From Prorocentrum cordatum (taxonomy: Eukaryota > Sar > Dinophyceae > Prorocentrales > Prorocentraceae), in NCBI GenBank assembly GCA_963575745.1, contig CAUYUJ010020281.1, positions 1,195,869 to 1,259,868 of the forward strand: a stretch of DNA of 64,000 nucleotides, read 5' to 3'. A program made the position numbers and the translations under genes. Below are positions 28,406-39,745 of this stretch, one piece after another (the first letter of the stretch is position 1; the number at the start of each line of letters is the position of its first letter). Under the pieces are notes generated by a model that was not told the DNA's origin, made no database searches, and saw only the letters and a program-made list of their open reading frames with translations.

Positions 28406-29606
28406 GTCGGGCATGTCCTCCTACTGGCGGACTTTGAACGAGAAATAAAAAATGTCAAACAATACCCCCAAAAGGTAAACAACAAAATTACCCTGTGACG
28501 TACCCAACCCATTTGTATCATGGGAAACGAGGAGTTGGCCGAAACTTGCACGGACAATCAAATTGCAGGATCCGTTGTTTGATATGTAAGCTACTTGGGA
28601 CACGCGCCAATGGCATGATGCGCAGGAGAACCATACAAGAACGAGGGGCGACAACTACAGGCTCGAAGAGGACATGGGGAGTCGGGAACGAAGAGCAGAA
28701 AAAAGACGTGCGGGAAGCCCACTGTGCTGGGCCCCCCAGCAGCCCTCGAAAGTGGCGACAGTTTCACAGATCGCAGCCCCCCAGGGATGGCGAGGTCCAT
28801 TTGAATCCGCCGTGGGTGCCCACTGTGCTGGGCCCCCCAGCAGGCCTCGAAAGTGGCGACAGTTTCACAGATCGCAGCCCCCCAGGGATGGCGAGGTCCA
28901 TTTGAATCCGCCGTGGGTGCCCACTGTGCTGGGCCCCCCAGCAGGCCTCGAAAGTGGCGACAGTTTCACAGATCGCAGCCCCCCAGGGATGGCGAGGTCC
29001 CATTTGAATCCGCCGGGTCACTGTGCTGGGCCCCCCAGCAGCCTCGAAAGTGGCGACAGTTTCACAGATCGCAGCCCCCCAGGGATGGCGAGGTCCATTT
29101 GAATCCGCCGGGGTGCACACTGTGCTGGGCCCCCCAGCAGGCCTCGAAAGTGGCGACAGTTTCACAGATCGCAGCCCCCCAGGGATGGCGAGGTCCCATT
29201 TGAATCCGCCGCGGGTGCCCACTGTGCTGGGCCCCCCAGCAGGCCTCGAAAGTGGCGACAGTTTCACAGATCGCAGCCCCCCAGGGATGGCGAGGTCCCA
29301 TTTGAATCCGCCGTGGGTGCACACTGTGCTGGGCCCCCCAGCAGCCCTCGAAAGTGGCGACAGTTTCACAGATCGCAGCCCCCCAGGGATGGCGAGGTCC
29401 CATTTGAATCCGCCGCGGGTGCACACTGTGCTGGGCCCCCCAGCAGCCCTCGAAAGTGGCGACAGTTTCACAGATCGCAGCCCCCAGCAGCCCTCGAAAC
29501 GCAGCGACGAGCCAGGTAAAAGGCAGGGGGGGAGAGAGGGGCGGGAAGGCGCAAGCAGTGCTCTATTCAAAACGAAAACCCAACGCAGGAAGGTTGGGAA
29601 AAAAAC
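28406..29606 (+). mobile_element. TIR/minisatellite composite with a 102-bp array (array 4)
   Basis: Left end GTCGGGCATGTCCTCCTAC (28406) and adjoining AAATAAAAAATGTC resemble the left TIR of the 1169-8034 composite. A diverged module A (28488-28520) follows. The array 28718-29500 has about eight units of ~102 bp with constant blocks CACTGTGCTGGGCCCCCCAG, TGGCGACAGTTTCACAGATC and CCCCAGGGATGGCGAGGTCC. Module B lies at 29562-29606. The right TIR is not recognisable. The unit is unrelated to the 77-90 bp unit of the other arrays, although the carrier is similar. Confidence 0.6.
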
Positions 29607-29699
29607 AAAAAGCGTCCTCAGAGCATGTTTTACGGGGGCCTCAAATTCTCAAATTTCCTGGGCGTTTCCGCGCGTTCTTGGACTGCCTCGCACGACTTT

Positions 29700-30180
29700 T
29701 CCATAGGCCAGAGGGCCCCAAGACGGGCAACGGGGACCCCACAAAGTGCCCAAGAGGGCCCAAAAAGCATCCAAGACAGCCCAAGAGCGCCCCATGACGC
29801 CCAAGATGGCTCCAAGACGGCCCGAAAGGCCCCAAAGAAGCCCCAAGAGCGCTCCATGAGGACCCCCAAGAGGGCCCAAAGAGGCACAAATCATGGCGTG
29901 TCCTTGTGTTGTTCGTGGTGTTTCGCGTTCTCACGTTTTCGGGCTTCCGACGCTCCAAAATTGCCCCGGAGGCCCCGAACACCGCCCCAAGGCCGCCCAA
30001 GAAAACCCCAGGAGGGGCCCAAGACTGTCCAAGAGAGCTCCAAAACGGCCCAAGAGGCGCCCAACAGGCCCCAAGACGGCCACGGGGAACACGAACCGAC
30101 AATCCGAGTCCTCCGCCCCAAGAGGCTCCCAGGAGGCCCCAAGAGGCCCCCTAGAGGCCCCACGAGGCCCCCTAGAGGCT
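29700..30180. repeat. Degenerate CCCAAGANGGCC repeat region
   Basis: Variants of GGCCCCAAGA and AGGCCCCAAGAGG recur every 11-26 bp, with one interruption at 29885-29960. The result is a Pro/Arg/Lys- or Trp/Leu/Gly-rich frame on each strand with no clear repeat phase. It is treated as a decayed short minisatellite. Confidence 0.6.
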
Positions 30181-31137
30181 GGCCTCACGTGTGGAAAAGC
30201 CCCCCTGCGCGGATGAAAGGACTATCTTGCCAAGAAGGGCACGCAGGCGAGGCAGACCAAGATCAGGGACATGATCACTTACAGAACGAAGTAGCAAGGC
30301 CACGGACGGAAGGCGATCGCAGAGGAAGTTAAGTTTGCGAGGCTCAAGAAGGTTCACGATCGCAAGCGCATTCATCTCGAGATGAACGTGAAACCTGGAA
30401 CGGACAGAAATCTTCTCTTTGAGGGCGGCCTGCGGGAGCGCATTCTCGGCCATCCCGAGACAAGCTAATCGGGCAGGCTCCACCGGGGGATCTGGAGAGG
30501 CAGATTCAGGCGTGGCTCGAGGAGAAAGGCTTCTCAGAGAAGAGGGGCAACAACATGCAGACAGGAAGAGAGCCCTCATTCGAACTTGCATGAACGCCTT
30601 CACATACGATGATCTCTGGCTCCAGGCGGGGCGCCTCCATGTGAGCATGCACGGCAATACGGCGGATCCCATCGATCAAACGATTCATGCTTACGTAGGC
30701 AGAAACCTGACTCTCGGCGAGCATTGCACGACACGGTGCGATGCACGCGCGGCGGCTCGTCGGCCCGGTGCCGTATCCGAGTTTGCCGCTTCTGGCCATG
30801 GCGGATGCGCCCAGCCCCGGGAGGCCCTTCTAGGTGTGAAGGGTGTCCTTCACCTCTCACCGACACGACGCGGCGATCCCAGCCACTTCGGTTTAAACCA
30901 CGAAGCTGAACCCAGCTAGTTTTTGCGAAGGTGTGTGTGTGGGTCCTCCTGGACCCCTCGAATAATTTGTCTGGGGATGAAGGGGGGTCCTGGATCCCTG
31001 TCAAATAATTGTCCCGGGGTGGGGGGGCGGAAGGGTTCGACCCCCCGTAAAGGCTGGGGGGGTTGAACCCCCACCCCCTGCAACAGCTGCAAGAAACTCA
31101 TTCCTTCCATCCGAGTGCGCCTGACACACGTGATCGC
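30181..31137. other. No firm gene; weak plus-strand coding-like stretch
   Basis: Around 30310-30600 the plus strand gives charged peptides such as KFARLKKVHDRKRIHLEM and PPGDLERQIQAWLEEKGFSE, broken by stops, which may be the remains of a coding sequence of unknown kind. 30930-31080 holds facing GGGGGTCC/TTGAACCCCC strings. Nothing else was recognised. Confidence 0.3.
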
Positions 31138-31310
31138 AGCGCTCCTCCTCCTCCTCCTCCTCCTCATCCTCCTCCTCCTCGTCCTCACCCTCCTCCCCTT
31201 CCTCCTCCTTGGCTATCCTCCACTCATTGGTCCTCTTCCCTCCCTGACCTCTCCACCTCTCTCTCTCTCTCTCCCTCTATATATACGCATCTATCTATAC
31301 ATATGTTGAC
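31138..31310. repeat. CTC and CT microsatellites
   Basis: CTC triplets at 31141-31215, then CTCTCTCTCT at 31255-31280 grading into TATATA. Confidence 0.85.
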
Positions 31311-32250
31311 CCATACCCCTGATTATGATCATACCCCTCTCCGCACGTGCCCGAAGCGCGGCGCAGGTCTGTGCCAATCGCCGCTTCGGCGGAAAGTTCA
31401 CGTGGAGGCGACGACCCGAACCCTCTGCCCGAAGAGAAAGTCGAGAGCATTCTCGCGACGGGCTCGGGTGATGATTTACGGGGGAGCAGCGACCGCTAGC
31501 AACTGGATGGATTCAATGCTGCGAGAGCGCAAGGCGAAACGGACAATGGAGCTGCCAGGGACAGAGGGGACCTGAAAGACGGCAGCAAGGAACAAAAATC
31601 CAGGACACGACCAATACGTGCCAAAATCATCGCGGTTGGCGTCTGGTCCGTTCGGGATGCGCTCGAGCAGACACGCACATTGCTTTCAAAATCTTGTTTT
31701 GGTGGTCCTCTGGCGATTGAGCAACCTAAGCACCCTGGACCCCGCAGAAGGGAATGTTTTGGAGATCGTCGCCTGCACCTCGCACCACGGCCGCGTTCTG
31801 TTGTCACTTTCGCTGCACGGGAGCCGGCTAGCAGACCTGGCAACACACGCATCCACTAGGGGGTCGGGGAAGTGATGGGACAGCATGGCCGCGGCGATGG
31901 CGCCTTGAATTCGAACCCTGAAACGCCTGTTGGGGCCAGGAGGGGGGGGGCCAGGAGAGAGGTCGACAACGGCGGCAGCGGTCGAACGAGCAAGGAGATC
32001 ACGCGAGGCGCGGGAGGACGCAACCAGGTCAGCCCCAGAAGGTTGCGGAAACGAGTGGGCGGCAGCCTGGAGGAATTCGGCGAACGATGGCTGGTGCAAG
32101 AATTGGGGGGGGGGCGATGGGCCTTTCACAACGCTTCTGATAGGCGCAGCGTCGTCTGCGGCAGCGCGGAACTGACGCGTGGGAACCTGCTGGGAGAGAA
32201 TGGCATGACTGCTGGCACAACCGCCAGAGACTGAACCACCTTTGGAAGCA
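31311..32250. other. No recognised gene
   Basis: Open frames exist on both strands (minus 31686-32306, plus 31872-32234) but neither has a recognisable domain, and they overlap each other. G runs at 31941 and 32106. Confidence 0.35.
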
Positions 32251-32371
32251 GGAAAAGGGTGTGGCAAAAAGGGGTGTGGTGCCAATCGAGAAAATGGCGA
32301 TGTCATCCACGATCGATTACATCGCCAGATTCAGCATTGGCACCACACCCCTTTACACCATACCCCTTTCC
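32251..32371. repeat. Fold-back inverted repeat, 53-bp arms
   Basis: 32251-32303 and 32319-32371 are inverted copies matching at about 43 of 53 positions, with a 15-bp loop. The arms contain AAGGGGTGTGGTGCCAAT and TGGCGATGT. A transcript would form a long hairpin. No second copy was seen in the window. Confidence 0.75.
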
Positions 32372-33729
32372 TACCTCCAGGCCACCCATCCGCGAGGCGT
32401 GTAACAATGGGCCGCGCGCCACAGTCCGGCCAGCAGAGCTGGCCCCTGCTGCAAAGCACCGGCCGGTGGCAGGGGCATGGACTGCGCCGCCGGGTTTAGA
32501 GCAGAGTCGACGCAGGTGGAGTAGTTGAAAGACCATGGCGCGGTGGGGGGCGGCACCAGATGCGAGGAGCTGACCGCGTAGCCTCCATCTCTATGGGGGC
32601 CGACCAACTCTCGAAAAAAAACAGGGGGCCCGTCCACATGCCCAGATCTCGAAGAGCCGGTGCGCTCTTGAACATCTGATACTCAGAGGGGGGTTAGCCC
32701 CGAGACATGCGCGGTGGGAGTGCGAGTTCTGGCGAGCAGTTTCCTGCCTGCGGCAGAATGGTGCGTTCGGGCCCTTTCGGCAATGCGGAATGCCCTGCGC
32801 GCGCGCTTGAGAGTGTCACTCCTGGCTACGGCTGCGCCGATGTTGTCCGCGCGCGCCCCTGGGCCCTCGACTGCGACGGCGATGCCCCCCCCCAGAACGG
32901 GCCGGTCGGTCGCGACAGTGAAGAGGAAGCCTGACGCGGGCGGGCCCTGCGCGCTATTCCGCTGCCGATGACGAAGGGCGCCTCGGACAGCTGCGCGCCC
33001 GCGCCGAAGCGCCTTGCGCTGGCGTTGAGCAGCGCGAACACATCTGAAGCAGCACGGGGGAGAGGCCCAAGTTTGATGCACCAAGAGCACTCTTTTACGT
33101 ACTGGACACGGGAAGGCCTGCTGACGGTCGCAACTGACAGGAGGGCATGGCCGCGAAAACAATATCCAGCATGGAGAAGATCCTGGAAAGTACGTCTATC
33201 TCGTCAATGTGGTTGCCGAGTCAAGGCGTCGCGTGGTCCCGCGGGCGACCCTAGGGAACTCCATGGGAAGCCTCTTAGCGACCACGGGCGCGATAATTTC
33301 TTGACGGCGTTTCGAGGCCCAGCGGGCGGAAGTTGCCAGGGCCCTCGCGCACCCGCGAGGGCGAGGGGGGGGGGGGGGGGGGCGTCGCCTCGGAGCCCTC
33401 TGGCATGCAAATGTCCGACATCCCGCTGCTGGGAAACCCGCTGAAAAACCCGCCGAGCTGCCGCCGCGTCGCATCGAAGAACGCCTGGTCGGAGACTACG
33501 CGGGAATGGCGCGCCGAGTACGGGGGGGCGCCTGGGCCTGGGTCAGCGTGAGCGAGACGTTCCGCCTTCACCCCTCCGAACGGCACCTGGCAACCGAAAC
33601 GCGCCCGCGCTGTGGCGCGGCGGGCGAGGCGACGCAGTGCGAGGCTCGGGGCGCTCCAGCGCTCCTGGCTGCCCCCAACCTGCCTAGGAGCAGCTGCAAC
33701 TGCTCCCCGGCGTCGTCAGATTGAACCTC
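32372..33729. other. No firm gene; possible continuation of the minus-strand LINE relic
   Basis: Minus-strand frames such as SDQAFFDATRRQLGGFFSGF (~33420-33510) could lie between endonuclease and reverse transcriptase of the LINE relic that starts upstream, but no RT motif was found. An 18-bp G run is at about 33366-33383. Confidence 0.3.
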
Positions 33730-35104
33730 GTCGAGGCGCTCGGCTCAATCGATGAGCTCGACGCCGCGCAGTTCTCTCAGTCGATCTGAGTGGGAGGGGC
33801 TGGCCTGGAGCGAGAAGGGCCCAGAGGTCAGGGCGGAGCCCCATGGCGCACGAGCCAAGCCCGTGGAGTACGCGCTTGCTCCTGTCCAGGACCGAGCGAG
33901 GAGGCATCTCGCTCGCGTCGATGCCCAGCCGCGTGGATTCGGCGCGTCGAACGAAGTGCGGGCCCAATAGGCACATGGAGGTCGGTTGCTCGCTGATGGG
34001 AGGGGAAGGTCGGTTGCGGAGGACGGCAAGAGCGGGGGAGTGGTCAGAAATTCCTCTGCTTGAATGTCTCTGGGGTTTCTCTAATTTCGGCGACGGCCTG
34101 CATCGCTGAAAGGACTCGGCGTGGCCCGGACATGAAGATCCGATCAATCGTCGACGCGCGGCGCCTGACGCCGTCGTTATGCGCGTGCTCATCGGGGCCC
34201 AGCCCTACCGGCTGCTTGAAGATCCGAGCCCGCGGCGATCGCTGCAATCGCCTCCGCTCGGGTGCAATCGGGTCGGGCAGGCAATCCTCGGGGGGGGGGG
34301 GGGGCGCTCGGCCGCGGCGGCCCGCTCGGGGCGTTGCAACCGCCCGACAAGATGGCCGGGACATGCCCGGGGGCCTCGAACCGCTTTCAGGCACTCGTCC
34401 TGGATAAGTCCCAAAACAATTACGGTTCGGGTATCCCTGAGCACGTGGTTCCGTACGCTGTGATGAGAGATGACGAGGGGGGCCTGATCGGAACTGTCCA
34501 GGGCCGCCCCTGAACTCATCGTGGCGCGAAACGCACGACCACGAACTGGCACCCTGCTTGAAGCGGATGTCCCAGACCAAGGAAGAGGGGGTGGCTCCAG
34601 CAAGACAGTCACCACCCCACCCTTGTTATAAGCAAGGAATGAGGAAAGGATGGCCGCAAATCTGGCCCCCCAGAGAAGCAGAAAGTCTGGGGCATCAACA
34701 TCACGACCGTGCGTTTACTGGACGGCAATAGGACGGAAACCTCGAAACACGGTCGGCAACTAATTATGTTTCTTGGTCCGCACTCGGGCCGGAAAAATTA
34801 AAGAGCGCTCGCGCATTCGACGTGCCATATTTGCAATCTCAGGGTGGTGACTACGCCCGGATAGCTGAAACCACGTTTTAACCTGAGCCACTTTACTGGC
34901 CGCCCAGCCCGCGCAGCCCCGGACTCGGACGACGAACCTCTTGGCTGCAACGTCGCCCTTGAGCTTCGGCCTCTAAGTCGCTGTCCTCTGAGAGGGGGGT
35001 GATGGCCTGCGTGACCGGTTGCATGGTGACCAATGCCTGCGCGCGCAACGAGCATGCACGGGTCCCGTTTTGCGGACGAAGGAGGAGCCCGCGCTGCAAT
35101 TGAC

Positions 35105-35530
35105 GGGCTTGGGCTTTGTGTTTTGCATAATGCCAAGCGCCTGTCTGACCTCGATGAACTCATCGGCCATGATGTCCACGCGGGGGCTGAATGTGGCGAT
35201 GGGGGCTTCTTGACTGGCGAACCGATGCTCCATCGGAGAGTTGAGGGAGGCGGAACTCTCGTTGAAAGTTTTCTCGGAGTCTCCCATTGCAGATTGCATC
35301 GCGTGCAGCCCAGAATTCCGCCTTTTGCATGATGCCAAGCGCGTGTCTGACCTCGGTGAAATCATCGGCCATGGTGTCCACGCGGGGGCTGAATGTGGCG
35401 ATGGGGGCTTCTTGCCTGGCGAACCGATGCTTTATCGGAGATTCGAGGGATGCGGAACTCTCGTTGAAAGTTTGCTCGCAGTCACCCATTGCAGACTGCA
35501 AAGCCTGCAGCCCAGGATTCCGCCGTTTCG
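35105..35530 (-). repeat. ~205-bp tandem duplication within the LINE ORF1-like region
   Basis: Landmarks TGCATAATGCCAAGCGC (35123) and TGCATGATGCCAAGCGC (35327) are about 204 bp apart, as are CGCGGGGGCTGAATGTGGCG and GGAACTCTCGTTGAAAG. Both copies translate on the minus strand as FNESSASL-SP, then F-RQEAPIATFSPRVD. The two copies are in different frames. Confidence 0.8.
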
Positions 35531-35577
35531 CATGCCGCCCACGTGATGGCGAAATTGTTGAAGGTCCGAACCGTCGC

Positions 35578-35655
35578 CAGGAAACCACCATCATCATCAT
35601 CCTCATCATCATCATCATCATCATAACCAGAATCATCCTCATCATCAACAAGTAT
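35578..35655. repeat. ATC microsatellite
   Basis: CATCATCATC repeat with CTC and AACC interruptions, encoding the Asp-rich minus-strand stretch of the LINE relic. Confidence 0.8.
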
Positions 35656-36080
35656 AAAATTGCCGTCGTGCGCGAGGGCGGTGGCCCGGAACTCCGTGGA
35701 GTGGCAGCCGTTGGCGATGTCGCCGCGGGCAGGACCTGTGCCTTTGCACCCAGCCCTCGCCACTTTCTGTTCAGCAGCACCGTCGGCGGCATGGCTTGCT
35801 GGTTCGGGCATCGGTCGCCACAGGATGCGCAGGTGCCGGATAATCATATTCAGCAGCCGCACGCGAAAGCGCAAACGGCGAGTCGAGTCAGAGCGGGCCG
35901 CGCAAAGACGAATTACCTGAAGCCGGCGGGGCCTCAGGCATCACCACGGCGGGCAGGTGCCCGATGAGCTGAGACTTGAGATTGGCACGGGGCGGTGGCC
36001 CGAGCATTGAGGCTGTGCACAAAACGGATGCGTCTGGGCGCCCTCTCGAAGGTTTTCGCACACAACTGAAGCCGAACGTT

Positions 36081-36131
36081 GAACAGCCCAAGTGGCTTGA
36101 TCCAAAGTGGCTTGATCCAAACAGGCAACGG
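36081..36131 (-). other. Stacked spliced-leader relics (full plus two 15-nt remnants)
   Basis: On the minus strand, 36131-36111 reads CCGTTGCCTGTTTGGATCAAG, matching DinoSL at 17 of 21 positions in pieces CCGT, GCC, TTTGG, TCAAG. It is followed without a gap by two 15-nt units, 36110-36096 (CCACTTTGGATCAAG, 13 of 15 to the DinoSL end) and 36095-36081 (CCACTTGGGCTGTTC, 9 of 15). A 15-nt remnant is what remains when the AG inside the leader serves as acceptor for a new leader, so each unit would record one more round of trans-splicing and retroposition. The upstream neighbour is a GGA tract. Confidence 0.75.
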
Positions 36132-36372
36132 GTCCTCCTCCTCCTCCTACTCCCTCCCCTTCCCCTCCTCCAGGGCCTCGTCGTCTATGTCGTCGTCGTC
36201 GCTTTCATCCTCCTCCCTCCCTCCCTGCATCCCTGCATCCCTCCCTTCCTCCCTTCCTCCCTCCCCTTCCTCCTGCCCCCACGATATCGCCCTACTCGTC
36301 CTCCTCCCCTCCTCCTCCTCCTCCTCCTCCTCCTCCTCCTCCTCTTCCTCCTCCTCCTCCTCCTCCTCATGT
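36132..36372. repeat. CTC/CCTT microsatellite
   Basis: CTC triplets at 36134-36155, CCCTCCCTGCATCCCTGCAT-like repeats at 36215-36270 and a pure CTC block at 36298-36370. On the minus strand the first block lies directly upstream of the stacked spliced leader. Confidence 0.85.
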
Positions 36373-37164
36373 TTGTCCATTACTCACGCCACCCGAAAAC
36401 AAATCGACGTCCTCGATCTAAGGCTTCGCCCTCGCCCAAAAGTGCCCACACCCTCTCCGTTCTCTCCCTGAGCCTCTGTGGGCCTCGGGGGGCGCTCCGC
36501 CCCCTGCCCCCTTCTGCCGCTGCTGGAACGGTCCGCCTTCTTGGGCTCGGGCTCCGCCACGGCAGCCTCCGAGAGGCCAGCGGGCCGGAAAGAGGGGGGA
36601 AGAGAAGGAGGTTTCGAGTGCCAAGCCTTCTGGACGAGGAGAAGCAGTGGGGAGAAGGGGGGAGGAGGAGGACGAGAACGCTCCCAAGAACAAAGTAACA
36701 CCACTTCGCATCGAAGCCAACGCGACTGCGTGGCTATTTCACATCTTGGGCCCTTGGAGATCCCGGCCGGCTTTTCATCAGGAAGCCCGGCGAGGGCACC
36801 CCTGGAGAGCCGAATGCCATCCGCCGTGGTTTCGTCAAGGCGAACGGAGAGGGAGAGTTTGGGGGTCCGGAAACGACGCCTGGCGTCGGCGTGTTCTGAC
36901 CAGATCTTCGGAAGGAGGCCTCGCGGAGGCCAAGGAGAGGACGAATAAGACCTCCAAAAGCCTCGACACGTGGTCTGACCCTCGAAGCTCGAGAGGAATG
37001 GGCCTGATGGGGGGCAACAAGAAAGGTAGGCAGGTATGTAATGCAGGATGACGATACATGTAAACATAGGGGGAACGATGGAAACAAATACTTGCTATGA
37101 TCACTATATAAAGAAAACGATTAACACATGTGTCTATTACACGCCTGCTTCGAATCTCGCGTCG
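36373..37164. other. No recognised gene
   Basis: Mixed-composition DNA with overlapping frames on both strands and no recognisable domain. It becomes AT-richer after 37040. Confidence 0.4.
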
Positions 37165-37450
37165 AATACTCATTTCACGTCGTCGTCAAATGTTACGTTA
37201 AATAATCATTCGACGTCGACTCCAAATGTTAAATCAAATGCCAATTCTACGTCGGTTTCAAGCTTTTACGTCATATACTCGTTCCACGTCGGCTTCAGAC
37301 ATTATGTCTAATGCCCATTTGACGTCGGATTCAAGTGCTACGTCAAATACACAATCCACGGCGAATTCAAGTTTCACAATAAAAACTCAATTCCACGTCG
37401 GCTTCATATTTTGCGTAACCGACCGTTATACGTCGGCTTTAGACTTCTGA
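37165..37450 (+). repeat. 36-bp minisatellite
   Basis: About eight diverged units of 36 bp, each starting ACGTCG, with TCAAAT or TTCAAG in the middle and ending near CATT(C/T)(G/C). The unit equals 12 codons, giving the repeated peptide TSxSNV-xxNxHS in one frame until indels break phase. AT-richer than its neighbours. Confidence 0.8.
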
Positions 37451-38499
37451 GCGCGCGCCCGAGGACGGCAGGGGGGGAACGATTAAAAGACAGTTTCCCA
37501 CCCCGCGGCCGGTTTTTTCATATCATCCTCTGGGGCGCCGCCGACGCAACACGCCCCCCGGTCATGTATTAAGCGACATCCTACATTAGGTGACCTCCTG
37601 GCGAGGCGTGCATGTTGGGCCCGCGAGCTCGCGTCCTTTGGCGGTGGGTTGCAGGGCCGGGGCGGGCGGCTGAATCGGCACCGCAGCGTCTGCCCGGGGG
37701 AAGGGCGGCCTCTCCCACGCAGGGAGGAGGAAGGGGAGGAAGGGGAGGACGCGGGGGCGACTCCCGGCGGGAGACGGAGAAAGGGGAGGAAGGGTGGGGA
37801 GGAGTGAGGGGGTGGGTGGGGAAGGGGGTGAAGGGGGGTGGGGGGAAGGTGCACCGTTCGTCCTCCGTCGGGCCCCTGCAGCCGTCGATCCCCCACCCAC
37901 TCACCCTTCCCCGACTCCCGACGCCATGACTTCGTTCACTGTGTGTACCCCCAAAAGTCTCGGTCCATTCCCCGGGACTGGCTTTTTCCGTAGTTGTTGG
38001 ACGTTCCCTGGGTCCCTGCGAGCGCCTGCGGAGCCCAGAGACCGAAAATAGCAAGAACTGCCTGTCGTGATTTGTCATGTCCATCTTTACGAAACGCCCG
38101 AGACCATCGAACGTTGTTTACAGGGGGGCGGTAGACGGGAGGGACGACAAACGGGGGTGAGGAGCGAGGCAATGTGCACCTTTCGTGCCCCTGAGGTGCA
38201 CCAGAAGTGCACATTCGCCCCCCCCCAATTGCGCATTGCCCGAGACGATCTGGACGACGGCGAGCCGGGCAGGGCTGCGGGCCTCGGGGTGGCTGGCCGC
38301 ATCGGCGGCCTCGCCGCCGCCGAGGGGCGGCGGCGGGACCGCCCGCGGGGGCTCTGACATGAGAGCCACCTCCTCCGCGTCGTCGCTGGGCTCCTGGGGG
38401 CGGAGGGGCGCCGTCGTCCAGCGGCGTCGTCCTCGCCCTCGCCGTCGGCGATGCCGTCGAACCCAGACAGCCGACGACTCGATTTGATGCGCAACCTAC
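37451..38499. other. GC-rich spacer with one R7 repeat copy
   Basis: 37935-38070 is a copy of dispersed repeat R7 (CCAAAAGTCTCGGTCC, TTCCCTGGGTCCC, GAAAATAGCAAGAACTG). Around 37690-37850 are GGAGGAAGGGGAGG-type purine repeats. 38170-38215 has a GAGGTGCACCAGAAGTGCAC repeat. No gene was recognised. Confidence 0.5.
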
Positions 38500-39060
38500 G
38501 GCGCAACCAAAAGAAGCCATTATACTCTGGGTCGCCAATTGCGCCGCCTGTGGCGCAACCAATCGCAAGCCGTTGTAGTAGTGGCCGCCGAGTGCGCAAG
38601 CTGTGGCACTACCAACAGCGGTCAGTTTGCATTCTCGGCCGCCAAGTGCGCAATCTATGGCCCAACGAACAGCAGGCCGCGTGATGCTCAGCCGCCGAGT
38701 GCACAACCGTATCGTAGCTCTTCAACCGAGTGCGCAACCTATGGCACAACGCGCACCCCGCGGATGGCATACCCCATGGCAGAACCCATGGATCGCGCAA
38801 CCCACGCAGCCCACGGATGGCGCAACCCGGTGCGCAACCCACAGATGGCGCAACGCATGGTGCAACGGCGCCACCCATAGATCGCGCAACCTATAGGCTG
38901 TTGGAAAATGGACGGAGTCTGGCGAGACACCTGGATAGCGCGCCATGGGTGGAGCACTGCGCCGCCCATGGATGAAGCAACCCGCCGAAGGCGTAACCCA
39001 TGGATCGCGCAACCCATGGCGCAATCCATGGAGCACGCAGCCCATGGCCCATGGCGCGCA
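38500..39060. repeat. Degenerate GCGCAACC / CCCATGG repeat region
   Basis: GCGCAACC or GCACAACC recurs more than fifteen times, often with CCATGG or GGATGGCGCAACCC, spaced irregularly by 12-40 bp. The plus-strand peptides are rich in MAQP/THG and the minus-strand ones in CAIHGLR. No constant unit length is visible. Confidence 0.7.
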
Positions 39061-39292
39061 ACTGGGTGGTGTCACACATCCACACACACACACACACCTG
39101 GCAGCTTCTACTGGGCTATCCCCGATGTGTGCCGGCCGTTTGGACTGGTGGTGGGGTCCAGGCGGCAAGCTGTTTTAGAGTCGTGGTGTGGCTAACTAAC
39201 TTAGCTTCTTGCAAATCAAAGATTATGGGGCCCCGACGCATCGAGTCAAACACTCCACATCCTCGTGGTCGTCGTCACTATCCTCATGTTCC

Positions 39293-39745
39293 TCTCCCTC
39301 CTTCTCCTCCTCCTCCTCCTCCTCCTCCTCCTCTTCCCTTCCTCCTTCTGCCCTCATGATGGCCCCCCTCGTGTTCGGCCTGCTCCTCCTCCTCCCTCCT
39401 CCTCCTCCTCCTCCTCCTCCTCCTCCTCCTCCTCCTCCTCCTCCTCCTCCTCCCCCTCCCTCCCATCCTCCCCATCTCCGCACCTCTCCCTCCCGTTGCT
39501 GCTGCTGCTGCTGCTCCTCCGTCAAGCTTCGAGCTGCGGGCATTGAATCCGAGGTCGGCGCTGCTGCCCTGCATCCTCCTCCTCCTCTCTCCCTCCATCC
39601 CCCTCCCTCCCTCCTCCCTCCCTCCTCCCTCCCTCCCTCCTCCTCCTCCTCCCCCTCCTCCTCCTCCTCCTCCTCCTCCTCCTCCTCCTCCTCCTCCTCC
39701 TCCTCCTCCTCCTCCTCCTCCTCCTCCTCCTCCTCCTCCTCCGGC
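39293..39745. repeat. CTC microsatellite blocks
   Basis: Blocks at 39300-39340, 39385-39465 and 39645-39742 of CTC/CCT triplets, with a CTG block (39496-39516) between. Long frames through this region encode poly-Ser, poly-Pro, poly-Leu or, on the other strand, poly-Glu, poly-Gly and poly-Arg. Confidence 0.95.

Larger units (their letters stand above)
33730..35900 (-). pseudogene. Decayed LINE (ORF1 and endonuclease) behind a stacked spliced leader
   Basis: Read 5' to 3' on the minus strand from the leader at 36131. 35874-35530 contains an acidic stretch (EDDSGYDDDDDDEDDDDGG). 35530-35100 has two tandem copies of a predicted helical segment (SAMGDCEQTFNESSASLESP, TMADDFTEVRHALGIMQK), reminiscent of a LINE ORF1 coiled coil. 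34630-34500 gives KGGVVTVLLEPP and RVPVRGRAFRATM, matching the middle of APE-type endonucleases. 34190-34000 gives ASTIDRIFMSGPRRVLSAMQ then SDHSPALAVL, the DRIF and catalytic SDH motifs. Frames change several times. Assignment rests on motif order and on the 5' leader. Confidence 0.5.

Noticed and set aside
28718-29500. CRISPR-like repeat-spacer array
   Set aside because: Units are about 102 bp and similar over their full length, with no unique spacers, no cas genes and a eukaryotic context.
29649-30188. Trp/Leu/Gly-rich frames resembling membrane proteins
   Set aside because: The pattern comes from a degenerate CCCAAGA repeat read on the opposite strand, not from independent hydrophobic segments.
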